DNA of 13,898 bases from Actinomycetota bacterium (GTDB lineage: Bacteria; Actinomycetota; Acidimicrobiia; Acidimicrobiales; Microtrichaceae). The notes beneath the pieces were generated by a model, which saw only the letters and a list, made by a program, of their open reading frames with translations, ran no database searches and had not been told where the DNA came from. Shown piece after piece: positions 6,247 through 13,760 of this stretch; position 1 is the stretch's first letter, and every line of letters starts with the position of its first letter. The stretch covers positions 1-13,898 of the forward strand of contig SXMI01000069.1 in assembly GCA_005777415.1 (NCBI GenBank), in the 5' to 3' direction. Position numbers and translations under genes: made by a program.

Positions 6247-8342
6247 GCGGGGAGGACCGGGTCGTCGCCCCGTTCGGCACCTGGCACTCGCCCCTCGACC
6301 CGGCCGCAGCGGCCGCCGGGGGCGTGCGCTTCGACCGGGTCGAGATCGCCACCCGCCCGGACGGTGCGGTGACGGTCCGCTGGCAGGAGTCCCGACCGGC
6401 CGAGCGCGGCCGGGGTGTGGTCTGCGAGTGGCGCAGCCGACCCGGCCACCCGGACGGCGCCGGGTCCACGGAGCTGACCGGCCGCGACCGCTCCGTCCGG
6501 AGCGGGGTCAACGAGTACGGCGGCGGGTCGTGGTGGAGCGGCCCGGACGGAGCCTGTTTCGTCGTGGACGCGTCGACGCAGCAGGTGCTGCGGATCGGAC
6601 CCGACGGCGCGACCCGGCCGGTCACGCAGGTGCCGGTGACCGGTGGCGTCGACCGCCACGCCGCCGGCGTCGTCGTCCCGGGCGGGCGGTGGATGGTGGT
6701 CGAGCGCGAACGGATCGTTCCGGTGATCGGGACCTCGCACCACGAGCTCGTCGCGCTGCCGGTGGACGAGCCGGTGGCGGTGGGCGGCCTGCCGGTCGTC
6801 GACGGAGCGGACTTCGTCGCCGCCCCCACGGTGTCGCCCGACGGACGCGCCCTCGCCTGGCTCCGCTGGGACCACCCGGACATGCCGTGGGACGCCGCCG
6901 AGCTGTGGGCGGGGGCGCTGCACGACGACGGCGAGGAGCTGACGGTCACCGGGGCCCGTCGGGTGGCCGGCGGCCGGCCGCTCGGGTCACCGCGACCCGT
7001 CTCGGTGTGCCTGCCGTCGTTCGACCCCGACGGCGTCCTGTGGTGGTGCGACGATCGCAGCGACTGGTGGCACCTGCGCCACGCGCCGGTCGCCGGCGTG
7101 CCCGAGGAGGGCGTCGGCGACACGGTGGACCTGGTGTGGGACCGCGAGGAGGAGGTCGGCGAACCCCGCTGGACCTCCGGGGGGCGTCGCGTCGGCTGGT
7201 GCGACGACGGCCGGGTCGTGTTCGCCGCCGCGGCCGGCGGGCGACACGCGGTGTGGGTGGCCGCACCGGGCACCGAACCGGTCCGGCTCCCCGGTGTCGA
7301 CGCCACCCACGTGGAGCACCTCGCCGTCTCGGGGCGTCACGTGGCCATGGTCGCCGGCGACGGGGTGCGGCCCACGACCGTGTGGCTCGTCGACGTGGAC
7401 ACCGGGGCGGCCGTCGACCTGCGCGGCGCGGTCCCGCTGCTCGACGCGGACGACATCTCGGTCGCGGAGCCGATCACCTTCCCGACGACCGACGGCGAGG
7501 TGGCCCACGGGCTGTTCCACCCCCCGGTCTCGGCGACCCATCGGGGCCCCGACGGTTCCCTCCCGCCGCTCGTCGTCCGGATCCACGGCGGGCCCACGGC
7601 GGCATCCCGGGCCGAGTTCTCACCGTCGGTCCAGTTCTGGACCACCCGGGGACTGGCGGTGGTCGAGGTCGACTACCGGGGGTCCACCGGGTACGGCCGC
7701 CGGTACCGCGACCTGCTGCGCGGCCAGTGGGGCGTGGTCGACGTCGAGGACTGCCGCTCCGCTGCCGGTTGGCTGGCCGAGCAGGGGCGGGTCGCCGCCG
7801 GCGCCTGCGTGATCCGAGGCGGTTCGGCCGGAGGGTTCACGGCGCTCTCGGCGCTCGTGGCGGACGGCCGCGCGATCCGTGCCGGGGGCGAGCCGGTGTT
7901 CGCCGCCGCCTGCACGCTCTACGGGGTGACGGACCTGGCCGCGCTCGCGGCGGACACGCACGAGTTCGAGTCCCGCTACCTCGACGGGCTCGTCGGCGTG
8001 TGGCCCGACGAGGCCGCCGTCTACGCGGCCCGGTCACCGGCCGCCCACGTCGAGCTGATCGACGCGCCGGTGCTGATCCTCCAGGGGGGCGAGGACCCGG
8101 TGGTGCCGGTTGCCCAGGCCCACGAGCTGCGGGACGCGCTCGCCGCCCGGGGCGTGCCGCACGCGTGCGTCGTCTTCCCGGGCGAGGCCCACGGGTTCCG
8201 CCAGGCGCAGAACGTGGTCCGGGCGCTCGAGCTGGAACTGGCCTGCTACGGCGAGGTGCTGGGCTTCGTCCCCGACGATCAGGTCCCGTCGACGGTCCTG
8301 GCCCGCAGCACCGCCGTGGCGCCCGAGCGTCCCGACACGTAG
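6243..8342 (+). CDS. S9 family serine peptidase (acylaminoacyl-peptidase / dipeptidyl aminopeptidase type)
   Basis: A 699-aa protein with an N-terminal beta-propeller (about 1-400, repeated SPDG- and DDG-type blades) and a C-terminal alpha/beta-hydrolase domain (about 410-675). The propeller normally limits access to short peptides. The catalytic triad is visible: Ser528 in RGGSAGG, Asp618 in LQGGEDPVVP and His650 in FPGEAHGF; the oxyanion-hole segment is VRIHGGP (445-451), and DYRGSTGYGRRYRD (477-490) is a family motif. No signal peptide is seen, so it is likely cytoplasmic and trims or recycles peptides. The GTG start at 6243 overlaps the upstream stop in GTGA; there is no Shine-Dalgarno sequence, so coupling is the reason for this start. 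The last 21 residues extend past the family's usual end and overlap the opposite-strand oxidoreductase. Confidence 0.9.
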   Translation: MSGEDRVVAPFGTWHSPLDPAAAAAGGVRFDRVEIATRPDGAVTVRWQESRPAERGRGVVCEWRSRPGHPDGAGSTELTGRDRSVRSGVNEYGGGSWWSGPDGACFVVDASTQQVLRIGPDGATRPVTQVPVTGGVDRHAAGVVVPGGRWMVVERERIVPVIGTSHHELVALPVDEPVAVGGLPVVDGADFVAAPTVSPDGRALAWLRWDHPDMPWDAAELWAGALHDDGEELTVTGARRVAGGRPLGSPRPVSVCLPSFDPDGVLWWCDDRSDWWHLRHAPVAGVPEEGVGDTVDLVWDREEEVGEPRWTSGGRRVGWCDDGRVVFAAAAGGRHAVWVAAPGTEPVRLPGVDATHVEHLAVSGRHVAMVAGDGVRPTTVWLVDVDTGAAVDLRGAVPLLDADDISVAEPITFPTTDGEVAHGLFHPPVSATHRGPDGSLPPLVVRIHGGPTAASRAEFSPSVQFWTTRGLAVVEVDYRGSTGYGRRYRDLLRGQWGVVDVEDCRSAAGWLAEQGRVAAGACVIRGGSAGGFTALSALVADGRAIRAGGEPVFAAACTLYGVTDLAALAADTHEFESRYLDGLVGVWPDEAAVYAARSPAAHVELIDAPVLILQGGEDPVVPVAQAHELRDALAARGVPHACVVFPGEAHGFRQAQNVVRALELELACYGEVLGFVPDDQVPSTVLARSTAVAPERPDT

Positions 8343-9298
8343 GCGCCCTCCACCCGGGGCCCGTCGAAGGCGTCACCCGCCAGGACGAGCGGCTCCGGCC
8401 CGTCGACGGCCACGCAGCTGCGCTCCGGCCAGGTGGTCCTCGGTGCCGCGTACAGCCACCGCTTGAGCTGGGCCTCGACGATGCCCGCCCCGCCGGTCCA
8501 GGCCGATGCGGCATCGACGAGCGCGCCGAGCACCTCGTCGTCGGGCCGGTCCCAGTGCGACCGGGACCACCGGGGCGAGGCGTGCAGGGTGAGCGCCGAG
8601 GGGTCGGCCAGGCCCTTGGACGCGTTGTCGGCCACGAAGCTGAACGGCCCCCGGGCGGGGTCCGGGTGGGTGGCGTCGAACTGCACCGCCCCGGGCTCGG
8701 GCACGGCGCCCGGACCATCGAGCAGGAGCATGAGGGCGAACGCCGGGTCGTAGTCGATCCGGGCGAGCGCCGGCCCGATGCCGGCGTCCAGTTCGACCTC
8801 GCCGGCCGCCAGGAGGGCCAGTGTCTGGGGCACCGGGCTGGTGAGCAGGACGGCGGGGGCGCGGAGGTCCACGCCGTCGCCGAGGACGGACCATCCCCGG
8901 TCGGTCCGCCGCACGGCGGTCACCTGCACGCCGGTCCGCACGTCGTCGAGGTCGGCGGCCAGGTGCTTGGCCAGCGCGTTCATGCCACCGACCACCTGGT
9001 ACCGGGGGTGGTGGTCGCCCCCGCCGAATCCCCGGCACCACTCGCGGACCAGGCCCGTCGCCGTGAGCTCGTCGATCAGCGCCCGGAGCTCGGGGCCCCG
9101 CTGGGTGAAGAACTGGGCGCCGTGGTCCAGTCGTGCCGTCCCCATCCGACGGGTGGCCAGGCGCCCGCCGACCGAGCGACCCTTGTCGACCACCACGACG
9201 CGTCGCCCGGCCTCCTGCAGGTCCCGGGCCGCGGTCAGACCCGAGAGGCCGGCGCCCACGACCACGACGTCGCACTCGTGGACCTCGGCATCGCTCAC
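8279..9298 (-). CDS. Renalase-like NAD(P)/FAD-dependent oxidoreductase
   Basis: A 339-aa flavoprotein of the renalase-like group (COG3380 type). The N-terminal Rossmann motif VVVVGAGLSGLTAARDL has G15, G17 and G20, followed by the acidic end of the second strand and the group's signature KGRSVGGRLATRR and DHGAQFFTQR. The C-terminal LVLAGDAFDGPRVEGAYVSG is the second FAD-contact region. The substrate is unknown; the bacterial relatives I recall are mostly uncharacterised, and renalase proper oxidises off-pathway dihydro-NAD(P) isomers. The start is the GTG at 9296-9298, with a -10-like hexamer 7 nt upstream. The 3' end overlaps the peptidase gene by 64 bases, and the overlap covers about 20 C-terminal residues, part of the conserved FAD-contact end. 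It is divergent from serA with a 68-bp gap. Confidence 0.87.
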   Translation of the reverse strand: MSDAEVHECDVVVVGAGLSGLTAARDLQEAGRRVVVVDKGRSVGGRLATRRMGTARLDHGAQFFTQRGPELRALIDELTATGLVREWCRGFGGGDHHPRYQVVGGMNALAKHLAADLDDVRTGVQVTAVRRTDRGWSVLGDGVDLRAPAVLLTSPVPQTLALLAAGEVELDAGIGPALARIDYDPAFALMLLLDGPGAVPEPGAVQFDATHPDPARGPFSFVADNASKGLADPSALTLHASPRWSRSHWDRPDDEVLGALVDAASAWTGGAGIVEAQLKRWLYAAPRTTWPERSCVAVDGPEPLVLAGDAFDGPRVEGAYVSGRSGATAVLRARTVDGT

Positions 9299-9305
9299 GT
9301 CCGTG

Positions 9306-9311
9306 ATGATG
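9306..9311 (-). promoter_or_regulatory. Candidate -10 element for the FAD oxidoreductase gene (leaderless)
   Basis: The minus strand reads CATCAT, with the conserved A and final T of a -10 box, ending 7 nt before the GTG at 9298. No Shine-Dalgarno sequence is present. The first base is off consensus. Confidence 0.35.
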
Positions 9312-9354
9312 CCACGGCCCGACGCTCGGCTGGCCGCTCCCCGGCGGCACGGGC

Positions 9355-9360
9355 AAGGAT
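9355..9360 (+). promoter_or_regulatory. AAGGAT before serA: ribosome binding site or -10 element
   Basis: AAGGAT ends 6 nt before the ATG at 9367. It can be read as a Shine-Dalgarno sequence (AAGGA, 7 nt spacing) or as a leaderless -10 (A and final T conserved). Position alone cannot decide; either reading supports the chosen start. Confidence 0.45.
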
Positions 9361-9366
9361 GGGGCC

Positions 9367-10929
9367 ATGCGAGTCCTGGTCACCGAGAAGATCGCCGACG
9401 GGGGGCTGGACCGCCTCCGGGATGCCGGCCACGAGGTCGATGTGCAACTCGACCTGAGCCCCGAGGCCCTGCTCGATGCCGTGCGGGGTGCGCATGCCCT
9501 CATCATCCGGTCCGCCACGCAGGTGACCGCTGACGTGCTCGCCGCCGGGAGCGACCTGGTCGTGGTCGGCCGGGCCGGGATCGGCCTCGACAACGTCGAC
9601 GTGGCCGCTGCCACCGACCGCGGCGTCATGGTGGTCAACGCCCCGCAGTCCAACACGCTGTCCGCGGCGGAGCACACCATGGCGCTGCTCCTCTCGCAGG
9701 CCCGCAACGTGCCCCAGGCCCACGCCGCGCTGAAGGCCGGACGCTGGGAGCGCTCCAAGTGGGAGGGCGTCGAGCTGTCCGACAAGACCCTCGGGATCAT
9801 CGGCCTGGGCCGGATCGGCAAGCTGGTGGCGCAGCGGGCCATGGCCTTCGGCATGCGGGTCGTGGCCTACGACCCGTTCGTCTCGGACGACCGGGCGCGG
9901 CGGATCAACGTGACGCTCTGCAGCCTCGACGACCTGGTCGCCCAGGCCGACTTCATCACGCTGCACCTGGCGAAGACCCCCGAGACCGTCGGACTGATCG
10001 ACGCCGACATGCTGGCGAAGGCCAAGCCCAGCCTGCGGATCGTGAACGTGGCCCGGGGCGGGATCGTCGACGAGCAGGCGCTCGCCGACGCCGTGCGCGA
10101 CGGCCGGATCGCCGGGGCTGCGATCGACGTGTTCGACACGGAACCGACCACCGAGTCGCCGCTGTTCGAGCTCGACGCCGTGGTGGTCACCCCCCACCTG
10201 GGGGCGAGCACCGCCGAGGCCCAGGACAAGGCCGGCGACACGATCGCCGAGATGGTGGAGCTCGCACTGGCCGGGGACTTCGTGCCCTACGCCGTGAACG
10301 TGAGCGCGGCCGAGGCGTCCGAGACCATCCGCCCGTACCTGGGCCTGGCCGAACGGCTGGGTCGGATCTTCGCCGGTCTGGTCGGCGCCACCGACGGGCC
10401 CCTCGAGATCGAGTACCAGGGGCAGATCGCCGACTACGACACCCGCATCCTGACGCTGTCGGTCCAGAAGGGGTTCTTCTCGGTGGTGACCGGTGAGCCG
10501 GTCAGCTACGTCAACGCCCCGTCGGTCGCCGAGGAGCAGGGGATCGAGGTCCGACCCACGGCCACCACCACCGCCCGGGACTACGTCAACCTGGTCACCA
10601 TCCGGTCGTCCGGCCACAGCCTGGCCGGGACGCTCGTGGGGTTGAACAGCGTCCCGACGGTGGTGATGATCGACGACCACGCCGTCGACGTGCCCCCGGC
10701 GCAGCACCTGCTGGTCGTCCGCAACGAGGACCGGCCCGGCATGATCGGCGCCGTCGGCACCGTGCTCGGCGCCGCCGGTCTGAACATCGACGACATGGCC
10801 GTCGGTGCCGCCGAGGACGGCGCCAAGGCGCTCATGGCGATCGCCACCGGAGCGGCCGTCCCCGCCGAGGTGCAGGACGAGCTGCGCGCCGTCGACGGCA
10901 TCACCTCGGTCGCCGCCGTCTCGGTCTGA
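9367..10929 (+). CDS. serA: D-3-phosphoglycerate dehydrogenase
   Basis: A 520-aa NAD-dependent enzyme, the first step of serine synthesis: 3-phosphoglycerate to 3-phosphohydroxypyruvate, the substrate of SerC. Domains: substrate-binding (1-98 and 285-310), nucleotide-binding (about 99-284) with GLGRIG (146-151) and the acidic YDP at 168-170, an intervening ASB domain (about 315-440), and a C-terminal ACT domain (447-520, LLVVRNEDRPGMIGAVGTVL) that senses serine. Catalytic residues in order are Arg230 (NVARGGIVDE), Glu259 (DTEP) and His277 (TPHLGAST). This long form is typical of actinobacteria and Bacillus; serine feedback inhibition is expected from the ACT and ASB domains but not shown here. 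The ATG at 9367 begins directly at the conserved MRVLVTEKIADGG. It converges with the beta-propeller gene, 15 bases apart. Confidence 0.97.
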   Translation: MRVLVTEKIADGGLDRLRDAGHEVDVQLDLSPEALLDAVRGAHALIIRSATQVTADVLAAGSDLVVVGRAGIGLDNVDVAAATDRGVMVVNAPQSNTLSAAEHTMALLLSQARNVPQAHAALKAGRWERSKWEGVELSDKTLGIIGLGRIGKLVAQRAMAFGMRVVAYDPFVSDDRARRINVTLCSLDDLVAQADFITLHLAKTPETVGLIDADMLAKAKPSLRIVNVARGGIVDEQALADAVRDGRIAGAAIDVFDTEPTTESPLFELDAVVVTPHLGASTAEAQDKAGDTIAEMVELALAGDFVPYAVNVSAAEASETIRPYLGLAERLGRIFAGLVGATDGPLEIEYQGQIADYDTRILTLSVQKGFFSVVTGEPVSYVNAPSVAEEQGIEVRPTATTTARDYVNLVTIRSSGHSLAGTLVGLNSVPTVVMIDDHAVDVPPAQHLLVVRNEDRPGMIGAVGTVLGAAGLNIDDMAVGAAEDGAKALMAIATGAAVPAEVQDELRAVDGITSVAAVSV

Positions 10930-10931
10930 GC

Positions 10932-10943
10932 CGGCGGCCGCCG
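10932..10943. terminator. GC-rich palindrome between convergent serA and beta-propeller genes
   Basis: CGGCGGCCGCCG is a perfect 12-bp palindrome filling the 15-bp gap between two convergent stop codons. Folded, it gives a 4-bp stem with a GGCC loop, a weak structure with no U-tract. A bidirectional terminator is possible but the stem is short. Confidence 0.25.
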
Positions 10944-10944
10944 C

Positions 10945-13080
10945 TCACAGACCCGTGCGGACCTCCGGGCTGCGGAGCTCGGCATCGAAGGTCCACACGG
11001 CCGACCCGGTGACCCCGTGGATCCGGTCGTCGACGACCACGGTGCGCGTCATGGTCTCGTCGGTCCGCCGGTCGCCGTTGGCGTCGGGTGCGAACTCCCG
11101 GGCCAGCTCGAGTCGGTCGCCGACGACCCGGACGAACACCCGACGTGGGCCGTCGGGTCCGCCCGGGTCGGGCCGGGGCCGGCAGATGTACTCGAAGCCA
11201 ACCGTGGTGCAGTCCTGGGTGTTGATCCCGAACCGCTCCATCGGGAACGACGCCGTGCCCCGGACCGGGTCCCAGGTGAACGCCAGGGGGTCGCCGCCGA
11301 GCCTGGACGCGGAGTCGGGGAAGGCCAGGACAGCGGTCTCGACCGGTCGGGTGGGATCCGAGACGTCGAACAGGGAGACCTTGGCGCCCGTGGTGACGCC
11401 CCGGTCGTCGGCGTCGACGCCGATGCCGAGCAACCGGCCGTCGCCGAGGGGGTGGAGGTACTCCGAGAAGCCGGGGATCTTCAACTCGCCGAGCACCCGG
11501 GGGGCGGTCGGATCCGAGACGTCGATCGCGAACAGCGGATCGACCTGACGGAACGTGACGACGTAGGCCAGATCGCCCACGAACCGGACCGATTGCACCC
11601 GCTCCCCGACGCCGAGGTCATCGACGTGGCCGATCTCGGCGAGCACGCCGTCGGCCCCCGGGCGCAGGACCGTCAGGCGACCCTCGGTCGGTGGGATGGC
11701 CGTCACCGGCGGTGCCGGAAGGATCTCGGTGGGTCCCGAGGTCACGCCCGGCGCAGGCACCGGGTCGGTCGTGGTGGTGACGATCCGCAGATCACCGTCC
11801 CGCTCCGACAGCGAGTACTGGTCCAGCACCTCTCCGGGCACCGACCCCGACCCCGAGTAGCGGGTGCCGTCGCCGGTCAGTTCGATCCGGTGCACCGCTG
11901 AGTTCGGGAGGTCCCAGGAACCCAGGCCGGAGGTCAGGTAGACGGCGTCGGGGGAGGCGTAGACGGTGGTGCCCAGGCCGGCGCCGCCCTGCACCGTGGT
12001 GGTCGACAGGTCGTCGAGCGTCGCACCGACGTTCACGACGCTGAGCAGTTCGGGGCTCGTGACGGTCATGTTGGGGTCGTCGACGCTGGCCGTGACGTCG
12101 GGGGTGGCCAGCACCTGCTCGCAGTCGACGAGCGGCTGGACGGTCCCGTCGGGGGTGATCCGCCGGGGGAGCACCTGATCGCTGGTGATCGACTCGACGA
12201 TGGCCCGGGTCCCGGCCGGATCGGAGTAGACGCCGCTCCCGGCCCGGACGACGATCTCGGGAACGGTGGAGAGCACCACGCGGGGCACGTCGTCGACCAT
12301 CCGGGTGGCCACGACCGAACCCTCGAGCATGGTGCTGGCCGTGACTCGTGGTGCCGCCGGGTCGGAGGTGTCCACGAGCATCACGGTCGCGGTCGGTCCG
12401 GTGGTCCACGTCACCGGTGACCCGAGGGTTCCGTCACCGATGACGACGAGTTCCTCGTTGCGGAGCAGCAGCGACGGCGGCTGGGGGTACCGAGAGTCCA
12501 GGCTCAACCCGATGCCATCGGACGCCGCCGTGGCCAGGGTGCTCCCAGCGATCGCTCCACTCGCAACGAGCGGCAGCGCGACCCGGCCGACCACCCGTGG
12601 CGGGTCCTCGAGCGCAACGGTCCTCAGTTCCAGCCCCGTCGGCGTCTGGACCGTGGTGAACAGGAACCGGCCGTCGGTGACCGTCGAGTTGCCCTCGGCC
12701 ACGCCGGCTTCCTGGTCGTTCGAACCGGCGACCACGACACCCGCGTCCTCGGCGGCCAGCCCCTGCACCGTCGCCAGTCCAGAGATCTCCGGTGTGCCGC
12801 TGCTACCGGCTCCGGCATTCCCGAATCCACCGCTCGTGGCGCGCTCCACGTACTCGACGGCATCGAGCAGCACCGACCGGACCCGGCCCGCCACGGCGTC
12901 ACAGGAGTCCGTCCTCGACAGCGCCGCGAGCGCCACCTCGCCGGTGCCCGTCCCGGACACGCCGACGATCGCCGGGGCGACGGTGGCGCGGCCCGGGTTG
13001 TCGGAGGTGCAGGCTCCGGAGATCGCGGCCACCGCGGTGACCACGGCGAACCACCTCAGGCATCCACGAGTCGGTGTCAT
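10945..13080 (-). CDS. Secreted beta-propeller domain lipoprotein (COG4880 / PF09826 type)
   Basis: A 711-aa exported protein of unknown function. The N-terminus (Arg5, Arg9, hydrophobic 10-20, then SGAC with Cys24) fits a lipoprotein signal peptide, so it should be anchored on the outer face of the membrane. A low-complexity linker is followed by the family hallmarks: NDQEAGVAEGNSTVTDGRFL (121-140), VLDQYSLSERDGDLRIVTTT (418-437), ERVQSVRFVGDLAYVVTF (493-510), and GELKIPGFSEYLHPLGDGRL (531-550) with VSLFDVSDPTRPVE after it. The first hallmark is normally AGVDEPDIVKTDG, so it has lost its acidic core here. It lies 86 bases downstream of leuD on the same strand, with a weak GGGGAG 5 nt before the ATG. 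Context gives no clue to function. Homology to the family is firm; ligand and role are unknown. Confidence 0.85.
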   Translation of the reverse strand: MTPTRGCLRWFAVVTAVAAISGACTSDNPGRATVAPAIVGVSGTGTGEVALAALSRTDSCDAVAGRVRSVLLDAVEYVERATSGGFGNAGAGSSGTPEISGLATVQGLAAEDAGVVVAGSNDQEAGVAEGNSTVTDGRFLFTTVQTPTGLELRTVALEDPPRVVGRVALPLVASGAIAGSTLATAASDGIGLSLDSRYPQPPSLLLRNEELVVIGDGTLGSPVTWTTGPTATVMLVDTSDPAAPRVTASTMLEGSVVATRMVDDVPRVVLSTVPEIVVRAGSGVYSDPAGTRAIVESITSDQVLPRRITPDGTVQPLVDCEQVLATPDVTASVDDPNMTVTSPELLSVVNVGATLDDLSTTTVQGGAGLGTTVYASPDAVYLTSGLGSWDLPNSAVHRIELTGDGTRYSGSGSVPGEVLDQYSLSERDGDLRIVTTTTDPVPAPGVTSGPTEILPAPPVTAIPPTEGRLTVLRPGADGVLAEIGHVDDLGVGERVQSVRFVGDLAYVVTFRQVDPLFAIDVSDPTAPRVLGELKIPGFSEYLHPLGDGRLLGIGVDADDRGVTTGAKVSLFDVSDPTRPVETAVLAFPDSASRLGGDPLAFTWDPVRGTASFPMERFGINTQDCTTVGFEYICRPRPDPGGPDGPRRVFVRVVGDRLELAREFAPDANGDRRTDETMTRTVVVDDRIHGVTGSAVWTFDAELRSPEVRTGL

Positions 13081-13085
13081 CAGCG

Positions 13086-13091
13086 CTCCCC
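13086..13091 (-). promoter_or_regulatory. Ribosome binding site of the beta-propeller gene
   Basis: The minus strand reads GGGGAG, 5 nt before the ATG at 13080. It is a moderate Shine-Dalgarno match and supports this ATG, which also begins the lipoprotein signal peptide. Confidence 0.55.
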
Positions 13092-13166
13092 GGGTAGCTC
13101 ACGCAGGTTGATCGTCACTCGGGGTAACGCTCGGGCGACCGGATCGGTTCACGCCACCGTTCGGGA

Positions 13167-13760
13167 TCAGGCGATCACGGGCATCCAGGCCGGGCGTTGC
13201 TGCTCGTAGGCGGTGATCTCCGCCTCGTGCTGCAACGTGAGGCCGATGTCGTCGAGCCCGTGCAGGAACCGGTGCCGAACGGCGTCGTCGAGCGGGAAGT
13301 CGACGACCAGGTCGAGCCCCGGCACCTCCAGCACCCGGAGCTCCACGTCGACGATCAGCTCGAGCGTCGGGTCGGCGACGAGCGCGTCCAGCAGCTGCCG
13401 GCCCACCTCGGCACTCACCTCGACCGGCACCAGGCCGTTCTTGGTGGCGTTGTTGCGGAAGATGTCGCCGAACCGCGGTGAGACGACGGCGGCGAAGCCG
13501 TACTGCTGGATGGCCCAGACCGCGTGCTCGCGGCTGGACCCGGTGCCGAAGTTCTCGCCGGCGACGAGCACGGTGGCGCCCTGGTAGGGCTCCTGGTTCA
13601 ACACGAAGTCCCGGTCGTCCCGCCACTCGCTGAACAGGCCGGCCTCGAACCCGGTGCGCTCGACCCGCTTCAGCCAGTCGGACGGGATGATCTGGTCGGT
13701 GTCGACGTCGGAGCGGTCCAGGGGCACGCCCCGGCCGGTGATCACGCGGACGGCTTCCAT
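13167..13760 (-). CDS. leuD: 3-isopropylmalate dehydratase small subunit
   Basis: A 197-aa cytoplasmic swivel-domain subunit that pairs with LeuC to isomerise 2-isopropylmalate to 3-isopropylmalate in leucine synthesis. Family motifs: GRGVPLDRSDVDTDQIIPSD near the start (9-28), GENFGTGSSREHAVWAIQQY (68-87), where the conserved Arg-Glu-His region closes over the substrate, and SPRFGDIFRNNATKNGLVPV (93-112). The length of about 197 aa is standard for bacterial LeuD. The ATG at 13758-13760 overlaps the leuC stop (TGATG), and GGAGG at 13768-13772, inside leuC, lies 7 nt upstream, so start and coupling are clear. It ends with no obvious terminator before the beta-propeller gene. Confidence 0.97.
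   Translation of the reverse strand: MEAVRVITGRGVPLDRSDVDTDQIIPSDWLKRVERTGFEAGLFSEWRDDRDFVLNQEPYQGATVLVAGENFGTGSSREHAVWAIQQYGFAAVVSPRFGDIFRNNATKNGLVPVEVSAEVGRQLLDALVADPTLELIVDVELRVLEVPGLDLVVDFPLDDAVRHRFLHGLDDIGLTLQHEAEITAYEQQRPAWMPVIA

Noticed and set aside
6071..9457. Very long plus-strand open frame (1128 codons) spanning the peptidase, the oxidoreductase and the start of serA
   Set aside because: Its translation is Arg/Gly/Pro-rich with no recognisable motif, while the overlapping frames give well-conserved proteins. It is the shadow expected in very GC-rich DNA.
9295..10707. Long minus-strand open frame antisense to serA
   Set aside because: Its composition (Asp/Gly/Val/His-rich, low complexity) is typical of the antisense reading of GC-rich genes, and serA is fully conserved on the other strand.
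13117..13165. Three copies of a short C/T-TCGGG motif between leuD and the beta-propeller gene (about 13118, 13130 and 13160)
   Set aside because: The unit is only 6 bases with uneven spacing (12 and 30) in GC-rich DNA, too weak to call an operator array.
13081..13166. Possible terminator after leuD
   Set aside because: The best inverted repeat is about 4-5 bp (ACCG-GAT-CGGT at about 13138-13148), too short to call.
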